A stretch of DNA of 64,000 nt. Origin: JAOPZW01 sp963807305 (GTDB lineage Bacteria; Actinomycetota; Thermoleophilia; Solirubrobacterales; Solirubrobacteraceae). How positions within the stretch are numbered: position 1 is the first letter of the stretch; every line of letters begins with the position of its first letter. Of this stretch, positions 8,976 through 21,449 are shown in pieces. The notes beneath the pieces were generated by a model. The model was not told the origin of the DNA. It saw nothing but the letters and a program-made list of their open reading frames with translations, and did no database searches. The DNA lies in assembly GCA_963807305.1 (NCBI GenBank), contig CAWEBN010000005.1, forward strand, positions 930,001-994,000, given 5' to 3'. The position numbers and the translations under genes are program-made.

Positions 8976-10684
8976 CGCCGCCACCGCCCCCCACGTCCTC
9001 GGGCCATTGGTTCGAGGCGGATCCCGTGTGGTTCAAGAAGGCCGTCTTCTACGAGATCCACCTGCGCGGGTTCTTCGATGGCAACTCCGACGGCTCCGGC
9101 GACTTCCGCGGGCTGACGGAGAAGCTCGACTACCTGCAATGGCTCGGCATCGACGTCGTGTGGCTGCTGCCGATGTACGCCAGCCCGCTGCGCGACGGCG
9201 GCTACGACATCGCGGACTACTACGAGGTCCACCCCGACTACGGGACGATCGACGACGTCAAGGCGTTCATGGAGGCCGCCCACGAGCGCGGCCTGCGCGT
9301 CATCGCCGACCTCGTCATGAACCACACGTCCTCGGACCACGCATGGTTCCAGCGCGCCCGCGAGGCGCCGGCCGGCTCGCCCGAGCGCGACTGGTACGTG
9401 TGGTCGGACACGCCGCACAGGTACGAGGACGCCCGGATCATCTTCACCGACACCGAGACGTCGAACTGGACGTGGGACGACGCCGCGGGCGCCTACTACT
9501 GGCACCGCTTCTTCGCCCACCAGCCGGACCTCAACTTCGACAACGCCGAGGTCCGCGAGGCGATGCTCGACGTCCTGCGCTTCTGGCTCGACCTCGGGCT
9601 GGACGGCTTCCGCCTCGACGCCGTGCCCTACCTCTTCGAGCGCGAGGGCACCAACGGCGAGAACCTGCCCGAGACCCATGCCTTCCTCAAGCAGGTGCGC
9701 GCGACCATCGACGAGGAGTACCCCGACCGCGTCCTATTGGCCGAGGCCAACCAGTGGCCCGAGGACGTCGTCGAGTACTTCGGCGAGGGCGACGAGTGCC
9801 ACATGGCCTTCCACTTCCCCGTGATGCCGCGCATGTTCATGGCGGCCCGCAGGGAAGAGGCCACTCCGATGTACGAGATCCTCGAGCGTACGCCCGCCAT
9901 CCCCGAGAACTGCCAGTGGGGCCTGTTCCTGCGCAACCACGACGAGCTGACCCTCGAGATGGTCACCGACGAGGAGCGCGACTACATGTACGCGGAGTAC
10001 GCCAAGGACCCGCGCATGAAGATCAACGTGGGCATCCGCCGGCGGCTGGCGCCGCTGCTCGACAACGGGCGCGACGAGATGGAGCTCATGCACGCGATCC
10101 TCTTCTCGCTGCCCGGCTCGCCGGTGCTCTATTACGGCGACGAGATCGCGATGGGCGACAACGTCTACCTGGGCGATCGCGACGGCGTGCGCACGCCGAT
10201 GCAGTGGACCGGGGACCGCAACGCGGGGTTCTCGCGTGCCGACTTCGCCCAGCTCTACGCCCCGCCGCTCATGGATCCGGTCTACGGCTACCAGGCGGTC
10301 AACGTCGAGGCCCAGCTGCGCACGCCGACGTCGCTGCTGCGCTGGCTCAAGCGCTTCATCGCGCTGCGCAAGGAGCATCCCGTCTTCGGCCTGGGCGAGT
10401 ACATCCCGCTGGAGCCGTCCAACCCGAAGATCTTCGCCCACGTCCGCGCCTACGAGGACGACGTCGTGCTCTGCGTGCACAACGTGGCCCGGTCGGCGCA
10501 GGCCGTGGAGCTCGATCTGTCAGCCTACGAACGGCGCTGGCCCGAGGAGATGCTCGGTCGCACGCGCTTCCCGCGCATCGGCGAGCTGCCGTATCTGCTG
10601 ACGCTCGCCCCGCGGGGCTGGTTCTGGTTCCTGCTCAAGGAGGACCCCGACGCCGATATGGAGCTGACCGATGGCAAGCGTTGA
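8972..10684 (+). CDS. treS: Trehalose synthase / maltose alpha-D-glucosyltransferase (GH13_16)
   Basis: A protein of 570 residues that interconverts trehalose and maltose. The family sequence is clear: WFKKAVFYEIHLRGFFDGNSDGSGDF, WLLPMYASPLRDGGYDIADYY, DLVMNHTSSDHAWFQ, nucleophile region GFRLDAVPYLFEREGTNGEN, acid/base LLAEANQWPEDVVEYFG, and FLRNHDELTLEMV. The protein ends soon after the barrel's C-terminal beta domain, so the maltokinase is separate rather than fused. The ATG overlaps the glgE stop, and the last 14 bases overlap the mak start. In this operon it supplies maltose for phosphorylation by Mak, so trehalose can be turned into glucan. Confidence 0.95.
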   Translation: MTPPPPPTSSGHWFEADPVWFKKAVFYEIHLRGFFDGNSDGSGDFRGLTEKLDYLQWLGIDVVWLLPMYASPLRDGGYDIADYYEVHPDYGTIDDVKAFMEAAHERGLRVIADLVMNHTSSDHAWFQRAREAPAGSPERDWYVWSDTPHRYEDARIIFTDTETSNWTWDDAAGAYYWHRFFAHQPDLNFDNAEVREAMLDVLRFWLDLGLDGFRLDAVPYLFEREGTNGENLPETHAFLKQVRATIDEEYPDRVLLAEANQWPEDVVEYFGEGDECHMAFHFPVMPRMFMAARREEATPMYEILERTPAIPENCQWGLFLRNHDELTLEMVTDEERDYMYAEYAKDPRMKINVGIRRRLAPLLDNGRDEMELMHAILFSLPGSPVLYYGDEIAMGDNVYLGDRDGVRTPMQWTGDRNAGFSRADFAQLYAPPLMDPVYGYQAVNVEAQLRTPTSLLRWLKRFIALRKEHPVFGLGEYIPLEPSNPKIFAHVRAYEDDVVLCVHNVARSAQAVELDLSAYERRWPEEMLGRTRFPRIGELPYLLTLAPRGWFWFLLKEDPDADMELTDGKR

Positions 10685-12059
10685 CCTGGCCACGCTCGAC
10701 GAGGAGAAGCTCGCCGAATGGCTGCTCGACCGCCGCTGGTTCGGTTCCAAGGCGCGCGACGTGGCCTCGATCCACGTCCTCGACGTGGTTCCGTTGATCC
10801 CATCCCCACCCACCCCGCCGGCGCTGTCCTCGGCGCTGGTCGAGGCGCGCTACCCGGGCGGCACGCACGACGTCTACCAGCTGCTGCTGGGTGTCGGGGC
10901 GAACGGCTTCGACGACGCGGTCATCGACGACGTTCGGGGCGTCACGGTCTACGACGCGTTCGCCGACCCGCGCGCGTGCGAGCTGCTCGGCGGCCTGCTG
11001 CGCGACGGCGCCGAGATGCACGGCGAGCACGCGCGCGTCGAGTTCCACTGGCTCGAGGGCGTCGAGCCGCCGCGGGCCGGCGCCGACGTGCGCCCGATCG
11101 GCGCCGAGCAGTCCAACACCTCGATCGTCTTCGACGACAAGCTCGTGCTGAAGGCGTTCCGCCGTGTCGAGGCGGGCGACAACCCCGAGCTCGAGATGCT
11201 GCGCTTCCTCTCCGAGCGTGGCTTCCCCCACATCGCCGAGCTCGGCGGGTGGTACCAGTACGAGGGCGAGCTCATGGACGCCACCTTCGGCGTGGTGCAG
11301 CGCTTCGTGCCCAACGCCCGCGACGGCTGGGAGCTTGCGCTGGACGAGCTGGCCGACGACCCCGAGCGCTTCGTCGCGCGTCTGCGCGACCTCGGCGCGG
11401 TCATCGGGCGCATGCACACCGCTCTGGCCTCCGATCCCACCGATCCCGCCTTCGCGCCCGAGGAGCCCTCGGACGAGTCGCTGGCGCTGCTCACCGCGAC
11501 GATCGACGAGGAGATCGAGCGCCTCTTCCTCGAGCTGCCCGAGACCGAGGCGGTGGCGCCGATCGCCGGCCACGCCGCCGAGGTCCGCGACCGCCTGCAG
11601 CTGCTCTCGCACGTCGGCGCCCGCGGCAAGCTCATCCGCACCCACGGGGACCTGCACCTCGGCCAGACGATGCTGGGAGAGGACGGCTGGGTCGTCCTCG
11701 ACTTCGAGGGCGAGCCGGCACGGCCGCTGCTCGAGCGCCGCCGCAAGCGCTCGCCGCTGCGCGACGTCGCGGGCATGCTGCGCTCGTTCGCCTACGCCGC
11801 CTCGGCCAGCGAGCTGCAGCGCCGGCACCCCGCGCCCGAGGGCTGGGAGGACCGCGCACGCGAGTCGTTCATGGCCGGCTACCTGGAGGCCGTCGACTCC
11901 GTCCTCATGCCCCCCGGCGAGCCGCCCACGCGTACCATGCTGTCGATCTTCGAGCTCGAGAAGGCGGTCTACGAGCTGCGCTACGAGCTCAACAACCGGC
12001 CGGACTGGGTGAGCATCCCGGTGGCCGGCATCGCCCGCCTGCTCGAGGAGCCCCTGTGA
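10671..12059 (+). CDS. mak: Maltokinase (maltose-1-phosphate forming)
   Basis: A protein of 462 residues with a protein-kinase/aminoglycoside-phosphotransferase-like fold. It carries the N-terminal Mak signature WLLDRRWFGSKARDV, an ATP-binding Lys in DDKLVLKAFRR, the catalytic loop IRTHGDLHLGQTML with Asp, and the metal-binding segment WVVLDFEGEPARPLLERRRK, followed by LRDVAGMLRSFAYAA. It phosphorylates maltose with ATP to give alpha-maltose-1-phosphate for GlgE. It overlaps treS by 14 bases and its TGA overlaps the GTG of glgB, so the four genes glgE-treS-mak-glgB are tightly coupled. Confidence 0.95.
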   Translation: MASVDLATLDEEKLAEWLLDRRWFGSKARDVASIHVLDVVPLIPSPPTPPALSSALVEARYPGGTHDVYQLLLGVGANGFDDAVIDDVRGVTVYDAFADPRACELLGGLLRDGAEMHGEHARVEFHWLEGVEPPRAGADVRPIGAEQSNTSIVFDDKLVLKAFRRVEAGDNPELEMLRFLSERGFPHIAELGGWYQYEGELMDATFGVVQRFVPNARDGWELALDELADDPERFVARLRDLGAVIGRMHTALASDPTDPAFAPEEPSDESLALLTATIDEEIERLFLELPETEAVAPIAGHAAEVRDRLQLLSHVGARGKLIRTHGDLHLGQTMLGEDGWVVLDFEGEPARPLLERRRKRSPLRDVAGMLRSFAYAASASELQRRHPAPEGWEDRARESFMAGYLEAVDSVLMPPGEPPTRTMLSIFELEKAVYELRYELNNRPDWVSIPVAGIARLLEEPL

Positions 12060-14239
12060 CCGTCGAGACCGACATCGAGGCCATCGTCCAACGCGACCTG
12101 GCCGATCCGCACCGGTTGCTCGGGGCGCATCCCCAGAACGGCGGCGTGGTCGTGCGCGCGTTCCGCCCGGCGGCGGCCAAGGTGCTCGCCCGCCCCGAGG
12201 GCGGCGAGCCGGTCGAGCTGACCCAGCGCCACCCGGCCGGCCTCTTCGAGGGCGAGGTCGCGGGCGCGACGCTGCCGCTGCGCTACGAGCTCGAGGTCGA
12301 GTACGCGCCCGGGGAGAGCTACACGATGCGCGACCCGTACGCCTTCGCGCCCACGCTGGGCGAGATCGACCTCTACCTGGCCGGCGAGGGGCGCCATGAG
12401 GAGCTCTACGAGAAGCTCGGCACGCACATCACGGAGATCGACGGCGCCACGGGGGTGGCCTTCGCCGTGTGGGCGCCGTCGGCGCGCTCGGTCTCGGTCG
12501 TCGGCGACTTCAACTCATGGGACGGGCGCCTGCACCCGATGCGCTCGCTCGGCGCCTCGGGCATCTGGGAGCTGTTCATCCCCGGCGTGGCCGAGGGCTC
12601 GCGCTACAAGTTCGAGCTGCGCGCACAGGACGGCGACATCCTCCTGCGCGCCGACCCGTTCGCCTTCGAGGCCGAGCTGCCGCCCAAGACGGCGTCGGTC
12701 GTCAACCGCACGCGCTACGAGTGGACCGACGACGGCTGGATGGAGCTGCGCGAGCGGGGCGACCGGCTGCGCGAGCCGATGTCGATCTACGAGGTCCACC
12801 TCGGCTCGTGGCGGCTGAATCCGTTGGAGGACAACCGCTCGCTGACCTACCTCGAGCTGGCCGACGAGCTGGCGGCCTACGTGACGGACATGGGCTTCAC
12901 CCACGTCGAGCTCATGCCGGTCATGGCCCACCCGTTCAGCGGCTCGTGGGGCTATCAGGTGACCTCGTACTTCGCGCCCACGCCGCGCTTCGGCACGCCC
13001 GACCAGTTCCGGGCCTTCGTCGACCGGCTGCACGAGCACGGCGTCGGGGTGATCCTCGACTGGGTCCCCGCGCACTTCCCGCGCGACGAATGGGCGCTCG
13101 CGCGCTTCGACGGCAGCGCGCTGTTCGAGCACGCCGACCCGCGCCGCGGCTCGCACCCCGACTGGGGCACGCTGATCTTCAACTTCGGCCGCCTCGAGGT
13201 GCGCAACTTCCTGCTCGCCAGCGCCCTGTACTGGCTGCGCGAGTACCACACGGACGGCATCCGGGTCGACGCAGTGGCCTCGATGCTCTACCTCGACTAC
13301 TCGCGCAAGGAGGGCCAGTGGGTCCCGAACGAGTTCGGCGGGCGCGAGGACCTCGAGGCGGTCTCGTTCCTCAAGGAGCTCAACACAGTGGCCTACGGCC
13401 GCGAGCCGGGGATCGTCTCGGCCGCGGAGGAGTCCACAGCGTGGCCGGGCGTCTCGCGGCCCACGTACGTCGGCGGCCTGGGCTTCGGCTTCAAGTGGAA
13501 CATGGGCTGGATGCACGACACGCTGGGCTACTTCCAGCAGGACCCGATCCACCGCCGCTACCACCACCACGAGCTGACCTTCTCGCTCGTCTACGCCTTC
13601 AGCGAGAACTTCATCCTCCCGCTGAGCCACGACGAGGTCGTCCACGGCAAGGGCTCGCTGATCACCAAGATGCCGGGCGATCGCTGGCAGAAGCTCGCCA
13701 ACCTGCGCGCCCTGTACGCCTACATGTGGGCGCACCCCGGCAAGAAGCTCCTGTTCATGGGCTGCGAGCTGGCCCAGGAGAGCGAGTGGAGCCACGAGCG
13801 CTCGCTCGACTGGCACCTGCTCGAGAACCCCGAGAACGCGGGCATCCAATCGCTGGTGCGCGACCTCAACCGCGTCTACCGCGAGCGCCCGGCGATGTGG
13901 GAGGTGGACGACTCCGATCGCGGCTTCTACTGGCTGGAGCCCAATGACGCCGCCAACAACGTCGTCGCCTTCTGCCGCACGGGGAAGGACCCGGTGCGCG
14001 AGGTCGTCGCGGTCGTGTGCAACTTCTCGCCGGTGCCGCGCGAGGGCTACCGGCTCGGCCTCCCGCAGGCCGGCCGCTGGGTCGAGCTCGTCAACACCGA
14101 CGCCGCGGTCTACGGCGGCAGCAACATCGGCAACCTCGGCGGCGTCGACACCCAGGACACCGGCTGGAGCGGGCAGCCGTTCTCGGCCGAGCTGACGCTG
14201 CCGCCGCTCAGCGTGATGTGGCTGGTGCCTGAGCGCTAG
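12056..14239 (+). CDS. glgB: 1,4-alpha-glucan branching enzyme (GH13_9)
   Basis: A protein of 727 residues with an extra N-terminal beta-sandwich (DLADPHRLLGAHPQNGGVVVRAF), a CBM48 module (GVAFAVWAPSARSVSVVGDFN), then the GH13 barrel with SIYEVHLGSWR, the nucleophile region GIRVDAVASMLYLDYSRKEG, the acid/base Glu in VSAAEESTAWPGVS, and LPLSHDEVVHGKGSL. It introduces alpha-1,6 branches into the glucan that GlgE or a glycosyltransferase extends. The GTG start sits in a GTGA overlap with mak. The 3' end runs 32 bases into the convergent LtrA-like gene, an unusually long tail-to-tail overlap, so no separate terminator can lie between them. Confidence 0.96.
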   Translation: MTVETDIEAIVQRDLADPHRLLGAHPQNGGVVVRAFRPAAAKVLARPEGGEPVELTQRHPAGLFEGEVAGATLPLRYELEVEYAPGESYTMRDPYAFAPTLGEIDLYLAGEGRHEELYEKLGTHITEIDGATGVAFAVWAPSARSVSVVGDFNSWDGRLHPMRSLGASGIWELFIPGVAEGSRYKFELRAQDGDILLRADPFAFEAELPPKTASVVNRTRYEWTDDGWMELRERGDRLREPMSIYEVHLGSWRLNPLEDNRSLTYLELADELAAYVTDMGFTHVELMPVMAHPFSGSWGYQVTSYFAPTPRFGTPDQFRAFVDRLHEHGVGVILDWVPAHFPRDEWALARFDGSALFEHADPRRGSHPDWGTLIFNFGRLEVRNFLLASALYWLREYHTDGIRVDAVASMLYLDYSRKEGQWVPNEFGGREDLEAVSFLKELNTVAYGREPGIVSAAEESTAWPGVSRPTYVGGLGFGFKWNMGWMHDTLGYFQQDPIHRRYHHHELTFSLVYAFSENFILPLSHDEVVHGKGSLITKMPGDRWQKLANLRALYAYMWAHPGKKLLFMGCELAQESEWSHERSLDWHLLENPENAGIQSLVRDLNRVYRERPAMWEVDDSDRGFYWLEPNDAANNVVAFCRTGKDPVREVVAVVCNFSPVPREGYRLGLPQAGRWVELVNTDAAVYGGSNIGNLGGVDTQDTGWSGQPFSAELTLPPLSVMWLVPER

Positions 14240-15371
14240 GCCTCGGGCGCAGCGAGCCCTCGCCGGCCAGGGCAGCGGCCAGGATCACGACGAGCACGGC
14301 GAGCTGGGCGACCGCCGCGATCTCCGTGCCGACCGGGACCGAGGCCAGGGCCAGCAGCGCGGCGATCGAGCGGTGCGTCGAGCGCCCGAGGCTCAGGGTG
14401 CGCCGGAAGCCGACGTCGGCGGCGAGGAAGAGCGCGACGCCGCCGCCGAGGACGAACGCCTCGGCGGTCGCCAGCGGGTCGTAGGCGTGCCCGATGGCCG
14501 TCTTGATCCCCGCGGCCGCGAGGACGATGCCCAGGAGCAGGAAGTAGTGCGCCACTCCGAAGCCCTCCAGCGCGATCCACGGCTGGCGCGGGGCGGGCGC
14601 CTCCGCGAGGGCGCGCTCGGCCTGCTCGTCGTCGTCGGCGCCGAAGTACGCCCACCACAGGCCCGCGCTGAGCAGGAGGGCGAGCACGACGGCGAGGATC
14701 AGCTCGGCGTCCACCGCCAGACCCGCCGCGCCGATGCCGCCGGCCACGACCGACTCCCCGATGGCGACGATGACGACCAGCCCGTGGCGCTCGACGAAGT
14801 GCGCGGGGGCGATCACGAAGTTGCTCTGGCTCTCGCGGTTGGCCACCCACGGCGTCGCCCATTCGAGGATGGCGGCGGCCGTCCACAGCACGCCCTGCGC
14901 GGTGCCGCCCAGCGCGCCGCCGATGATCACGAGCATCGCGTTGAAGAGGTTGTACGGCGCGATGCCGAGGAAGGCGCGCGAGGACTGGGCGGAGGCCATC
15001 CATATGAAGAGCGACGCGTGGACGGCGACGACGACGAGGTAGCCGACTGCGAAGGCCAGGCCGCTGCCGTGGAAGGCGTCCGGGACCGCGAGGGCCAGGA
15101 CGAGGTACCCCGCCATGCCCCCGAGCAGGATGGCGCGCTGGCGCAGTCCGCGGGTGGAGATCGAGTTGGTCAGCCACGCGTAGCCGCCGTACATCCACCA
15201 GATGAGCGCGAGCATGACCATGACCTGTCCGAGCGACGCCCACGAGAGGTCGTGGGTCAGGACCGCGGTGAGCTGGGTCACCGTGAAGACGAAGACCAGG
15301 TCGAAGAACAGCTCCAGCGTGGAGACGCGCTGCACCGGGATCTGCGCTGTGACGTCGACCGTGGCGGTCAC
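14208..15371 (-). CDS. Low-temperature-requirement protein A (LtrA) family membrane protein
   Basis: A protein of about 387 residues with some ten hydrophobic segments and the LtrA entry motif RVSTLELFFDLVFVFTVTQL near the N-terminus. The middle contains FVIAPAHFVERHGLVVIVAIGESV, a highly conserved block in this family (ERHG...ALGES). The family is widespread in actinobacteria and its molecular function is not established; the name comes from a Listeria mutant that failed to grow in the cold. I chose GTG 15371. It is divergent from the HAD phosphatase that follows (57-base gap) and overlaps glgB tail-to-tail. Confidence 0.88.
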   Translation of the reverse strand: MTATVDVTAQIPVQRVSTLELFFDLVFVFTVTQLTAVLTHDLSWASLGQVMVMLALIWWMYGGYAWLTNSISTRGLRQRAILLGGMAGYLVLALAVPDAFHGSGLAFAVGYLVVVAVHASLFIWMASAQSSRAFLGIAPYNLFNAMLVIIGGALGGTAQGVLWTAAAILEWATPWVANRESQSNFVIAPAHFVERHGLVVIVAIGESVVAGGIGAAGLAVDAELILAVVLALLLSAGLWWAYFGADDDEQAERALAEAPAPRQPWIALEGFGVAHYFLLLGIVLAAAGIKTAIGHAYDPLATAEAFVLGGGVALFLAADVGFRRTLSLGRSTHRSIAALLALASVPVGTEIAAVAQLAVLVVILAAALAGEGSLRPRPSAQAPATSR

Positions 15372-15428
15372 GGCAGGCGAGCCTAGCGAGGCGGCTTCGC
15401 CGGCTTTGACGCGGCTACTCTGCGGGGC

Positions 15429-16208
15429 GTGCCGCGGCGCGAGATCCACTCCTGGCTCATGGACATGGACGGCGTGCTCGTGCACGAGGAGCACGCGATC
15501 CCGGGCGCCGACCGGTTCCTCGCGCGCCTGACGGAGCGCGGGCTGCCGTTCCTCGTCCTCACCAACAACTCGATCTACACCCGGCGCGACCTGGCGGCGC
15601 GGCTGCGGGCGAGCGGCCTGGTCGTGCCCGAGGAGTCGATCTTCACCTCGGCGCTGGCCACGGCGGCGTTCCTGCAGGACCAGCGGCCCGGCGGCTCGGC
15701 CTTCGTGATCGGCGAGGCTGGGCTGACCACCGCGATGCACGAGGCCGGCTACACGCTGACCGAGCGAGACCCCGACTACGTCGTGCTCGGCGAGACGCGG
15801 ATCTACAGCTTCGGGCGCATCACGCAGGCCATCCGCCTGATCGTCAACGGGGCGCGCTTCATCGCCACCAATCCCGATCCGACGGGCCCGTCGGCGGACG
15901 GCCCGCTGCCCGCCACCGGCTCGGTGGCAGCGCTGATCAGCCGTGCCACCGGCGTGGACCCCTACTTCGTGGGCAAGCCCAACCCGTTCATGATGCGTTC
16001 CGCCCTCAACGTGCTCGACGCGCACTCGGAGACCACCGCGATGATCGGCGACCGCATGGACACCGACGTGGTCTCCGGGCTCGAGGCCGGGCTGCAGACG
16101 ATCCTCGTGCTCACCGGCGTGACCACGCCCGAGGAGGCCGATCGCTTCCCCTTCCGCCCGTCGCGCGTGGTCGCGTCGATCGCCGACCTCGTGGACGAGC
16201 TCGGCTGA
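15429..16208 (+). CDS. HAD-IIA (NagD-like) sugar-phosphate/nucleotide phosphatase
   Basis: A protein of 259 residues with HAD motif I WLMDMDGVLVHEEHAIPGA (DxDG nucleophile pair), motif II VLTNNS, motif III GKPNPFMMRSAL with Lys, and motif IV MIGDRMDTDVVSGLEAG. The cap placement and the GKPNP string place it in the NagD/PGP subgroup, whose members dephosphorylate sugar phosphates, nucleoside monophosphates or phosphoglycolate. The position between two glucan operons makes a sugar phosphate an attractive substrate, but that is inference. The GTG at 15429 is the start, and the gene stands 71 bases ahead of treZ. Confidence 0.88.
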   Translation: MPRREIHSWLMDMDGVLVHEEHAIPGADRFLARLTERGLPFLVLTNNSIYTRRDLAARLRASGLVVPEESIFTSALATAAFLQDQRPGGSAFVIGEAGLTTAMHEAGYTLTERDPDYVVLGETRIYSFGRITQAIRLIVNGARFIATNPDPTGPSADGPLPATGSVAALISRATGVDPYFVGKPNPFMMRSALNVLDAHSETTAMIGDRMDTDVVSGLEAGLQTILVLTGVTTPEEADRFPFRPSRVVASIADLVDELG

Positions 16209-16279
16209 GCGCTCGGACGGGGACGTCGGTGGACGACGCTCGCTGACCGGGCGATAGCCGGCCGCGCCCGACGGGTACG

Positions 16280-18006
16280 GTGGCGCGAGTGGCCGAGGAG
16301 TACCCCTGGGAGCGCCCGCTGGGCGCGCGCATGGTCGACGACGCCCTGGTCGAGTTCAGGACGTGGGCGCCCGCGGCGCAGCGCGCGGCCGTGTGCGTGC
16401 GCGGCGCCGAGCACGACCTGTCCGACGAGGGCTACGGCGTGCGCAGCGCCCGGCTGCCCGCGCAGGCCGGTGACGACTACTGGCTCGTGCTCGACGGCAA
16501 GCGCCTCCCCGACCCGGCATCGCGCTCGCAGCCCGAAGGGCTGCGCGGGCCGTCGCGCGTGGTCGACGCGACCAGCTTCGCGTGGAGCGACCGCCGCTTT
16601 CGCCCCGCGCCGCTGCGCGAGGCCGTGCTCTACGAGCTGCACGTCGGCGCCTTCACGCCCGAGGGCAGCTTCGAGGCGGCCGCCTCCAGGCTGCCCGCGC
16701 TGGCCGCGCTCGGCATCACCCACGTCGAGCTCATGCCGATCGCCGAGTTCCCCGGCCACCACGGCTGGGGCTATGACGGCGTCTACCTCTCCGCCGCCCA
16801 CTCGGCCTATGGCGGCCCGCACGGCCTGGCGCGCTTCGTCGACGCCGCCCACGCCGCGGGCCTCGGCGTGATCGTCGACGTCGTCTACAACCACGTCGGC
16901 GCCAGCGGCGTCAAGGCGCTCGAGGCCTTCGGACCGTTCTTCACCGAGCGCCACGAGACGCCGTGGGGCAAGGCGGTCAACTTCGACGGCGAGGATTCCG
17001 ACGGCGTCCGCGAGTGGGTGCTGCAGAGCGCGACCGGCTGGGTGCGCGACTTCCACGTCGACGGCCTGCGCCTCGACGCGATCCACGCCATCCACGACGA
17101 CGGGGCCCGTCACGTGCTGCGCGAGCTGGCCGAACGCGTCCGCGCGGAGAACCGCCGCGCGCTGGTGATCGCCGAGAGCGGCCTCAACGACCCCAAGGTC
17201 ATCCGCCCGCCGCGCCAGGGCGGCTACGGCCACGACGCCGTGTGGGCCGATGACTTCCACCACGCACTGCACGCGTTGCTCACCGGCGAGCGCTCGGGGT
17301 GGTACGAGGAATTCGGCCAGGTGGCGCAGCTGGCCAAGGCCTTCCATCGCCCGCACGTGCACGACGGCGGCTACTCGACCTTCCGCCGCCGGCGCTTCGG
17401 CGCGCGCGCCGACGATCGCGCGCCCGATCAGTTCGTCGTCTTCAGCCAGAACCACGACCAGGTCGGCAACCGCGCCTTCGGCGACCGGATGCCCGCGAAG
17501 GCGAGGCCGCTGGCCGCGTTCTGCACGCTGCTGGCACCCTTCACCCCCATGCTGTTCATGGGCGAGGAGCACGGCGAGCGTGCTCCGTTCCAGTTCTTCT
17601 CCGATCACATCGACAAGCGGATGGCCGACGCGACGCGCGAGGGTCGCCGCCAGGAGTTCGCTGCCTTCGCCGAGTTCGCCGGCGAGGAGGTGCCCGATCC
17701 GCAGGATCCGGCCACCTTCGAGCGCTCCAAGCTCACCCGTCGCGGGAGCACGAAGCTGCGGGAGCTGTACGCCGCGCTGCTGCGCGCGCGCCGCGCCCTG
17801 CCGCCCGTCGTGGACAGCATCGAGTCCTCCGAGGACGACGGCTGGCTGCGCGTGCGCCGGGGCCCCTTCGAGCTGGCGTGCAACTTCGCAGCAGGCCCGC
17901 GGACGGTCCCGGTGGAGGGGCGCACGGTGGCGCTCGCCACGCACGGCGCGACCCTCGGCCACGGCGGCGTGCGCCTGCCCGCGCGCGCGGGAGCACTGAT
18001 CGAGCG

Positions 18007-18010
<4 letters not shown>
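16280..18010 (+). CDS. treZ: Malto-oligosyltrehalose trehalohydrolase (GH13_10)
   Basis: A protein of 576 residues. The N-terminal CBM48-type domain (EFRTWAPAAQRAAVCV) precedes a barrel with YELHVGAFTPEGSFEAA, GVYLSAAHSAYGGPHGL, the nucleophile region GLRLDAIHAIHDD, the acid/base region VIAESGLNDPKVI, and VVFSQNHDQVGNRAFGDR. All are typical of TreZ, which releases trehalose from the end of maltooligosyltrehalose made by TreY. The start is GTG 16280. The TGA overlaps the glgX ATG, so treZ leads the operon treZ-glgX-GH4-treY. The upstream 71 bases are the likely promoter region, though I cannot point to certain boxes. Confidence 0.94.
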
Positions 18011-20144
<2,134 letters not shown>

Positions 20145-20145
<1 letters not shown>

Positions 20146-21449
20146 TGGCGCGGATCGCCTTCATCGGCGCCGGCTCGACGGTCTTCACGCGCAACCTCGT
20201 GGGCGACGTCCTGCGCCGCCCCGAGCTGGCCGACACGACGACCTTCGCGCTGATGGACATCGACGCCGAGCGCCTGGAGACCTCCGAGGCCGCCGTGCGC
20301 GCGATGGCGCGCGCCGCCGGGTCGCGCGCCGACGTCGAGGCCACGCTCGACCGCCGCACGGCGCTCGACGGCGCCGACTACGTCGTCACGTCGTTCCAGG
20401 TCGGCGGCTACCGGCCCGCCACGGTGGTCGACTTCGAGGTCCCCAAGCGCTTCGGCCTGCGCCAGACGATCGGCGACACCGTCGGCGTCGGCGGCATCAT
20501 GCGCGGGCTGCGGACGATCCCGGTGCTGCTCGGCGTCTGCCGCGACATGGAGGAGTGCTGCCCCGACGCGCTCCTGCTGCAGTACGTCAACCCGATGGCG
20601 ATGCTGTGCTGGGCGGTGGCGCGCGCCAGCAGCGTCCGCGCCGTGGGCCTGTGCCACTCCGTCCAGCACACCGCCGGCGAGCTCGCCGCCGACCTCGGGC
20701 TCGCGCCCGGCGACCTCGACCACCACGTCGCCGGGATCAACCACCTCGCCTTCTTCCTGCGCCTCGAGCGCGACGGCGAGGATCTCTATCCGGCCCTGCG
20801 GGAGGTCACCCCGCCTGCCGTCAACCGCGTGCGCTACGAGGTGCTGCGCCACCTCGGGTACTTCGTCACCGAGTCCTCCGAGCACTTCGCCGAGTACGTG
20901 CCGTGGTTCATCAAGGCTGCGCGGCCCGACCTCGTCGAGCGCTTCAACATCCCGCTGGACGAGTACCCGCGCCGCTGCGAGGCGCAGATCGCCGAGTGGA
21001 ACGCATTGCGCTCGCGGCTGCGCGAGGGCGACCGCGCGGCGGTGCAGACGGCGCCCAGCGTCGAGTACGGCGCGGACATCATCCGCGCGTGCGAGACGGG
21101 CGAGCCGTTCGCCTTCAACGGCAACGTCCCCAACGCGCTCGACGGGGGCCGCCTCATCGACGCGCTGCCCGGGGACTGCTGCGTCGAGGTGCCGTGCGTG
21201 GCCTCCGAGCGAGGGATCGAGCCCCAGCGCGTGGGGGCGCTGCCCCGCCAGCTTGCGGCGCTGATGCAGACCAACGTCAACGTCCAGGGGCTCACCGTCG
21301 ACGCGGCGCTCACCGGCGACCGCGACGCCGCCCGCCACGCGGCGATGCTCGACCCGCACACGGGCGGCGAGCTCCCGCTCGACGAGATCGCCGAGCTCGT
21401 CGACGCGATGATCGACGCCCACGGCGATCTGATCCCGGCGCTGCGGTGA
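20145..21449 (+). CDS. Glycoside hydrolase family 4 (MelA-like alpha-glycosidase, NAD/Mn-dependent type)
   Basis: A protein of 434 residues. A Rossmann start (RIAFIGAGSTVFTRNLVGDVL) binds NAD in this family, DMD-like MDIDAERL follows, and the metal-site regions are YVNPMAMLCW, CHSVQHTAGEL (metal-binding Cys and His) and AGINHLAFFLRLE. The CHSVQ string is closest in my memory to MelA alpha-galactosidases. GH4 enzymes use an oxidation/elimination mechanism and need NAD and a divalent metal. It is wedged between glgX and treY with one-base and four-base overlaps, so a role in alpha-glucan or alpha-glucoside breakdown is possible. The substrate is unproven. Confidence 0.88.

Noticed and set aside
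14208..14239. Frameshift or misassembly at the glgB/LtrA tail overlap
   Set aside because: Both proteins have plausible, ordinary C-termini, so the 32-base overlap can be real.
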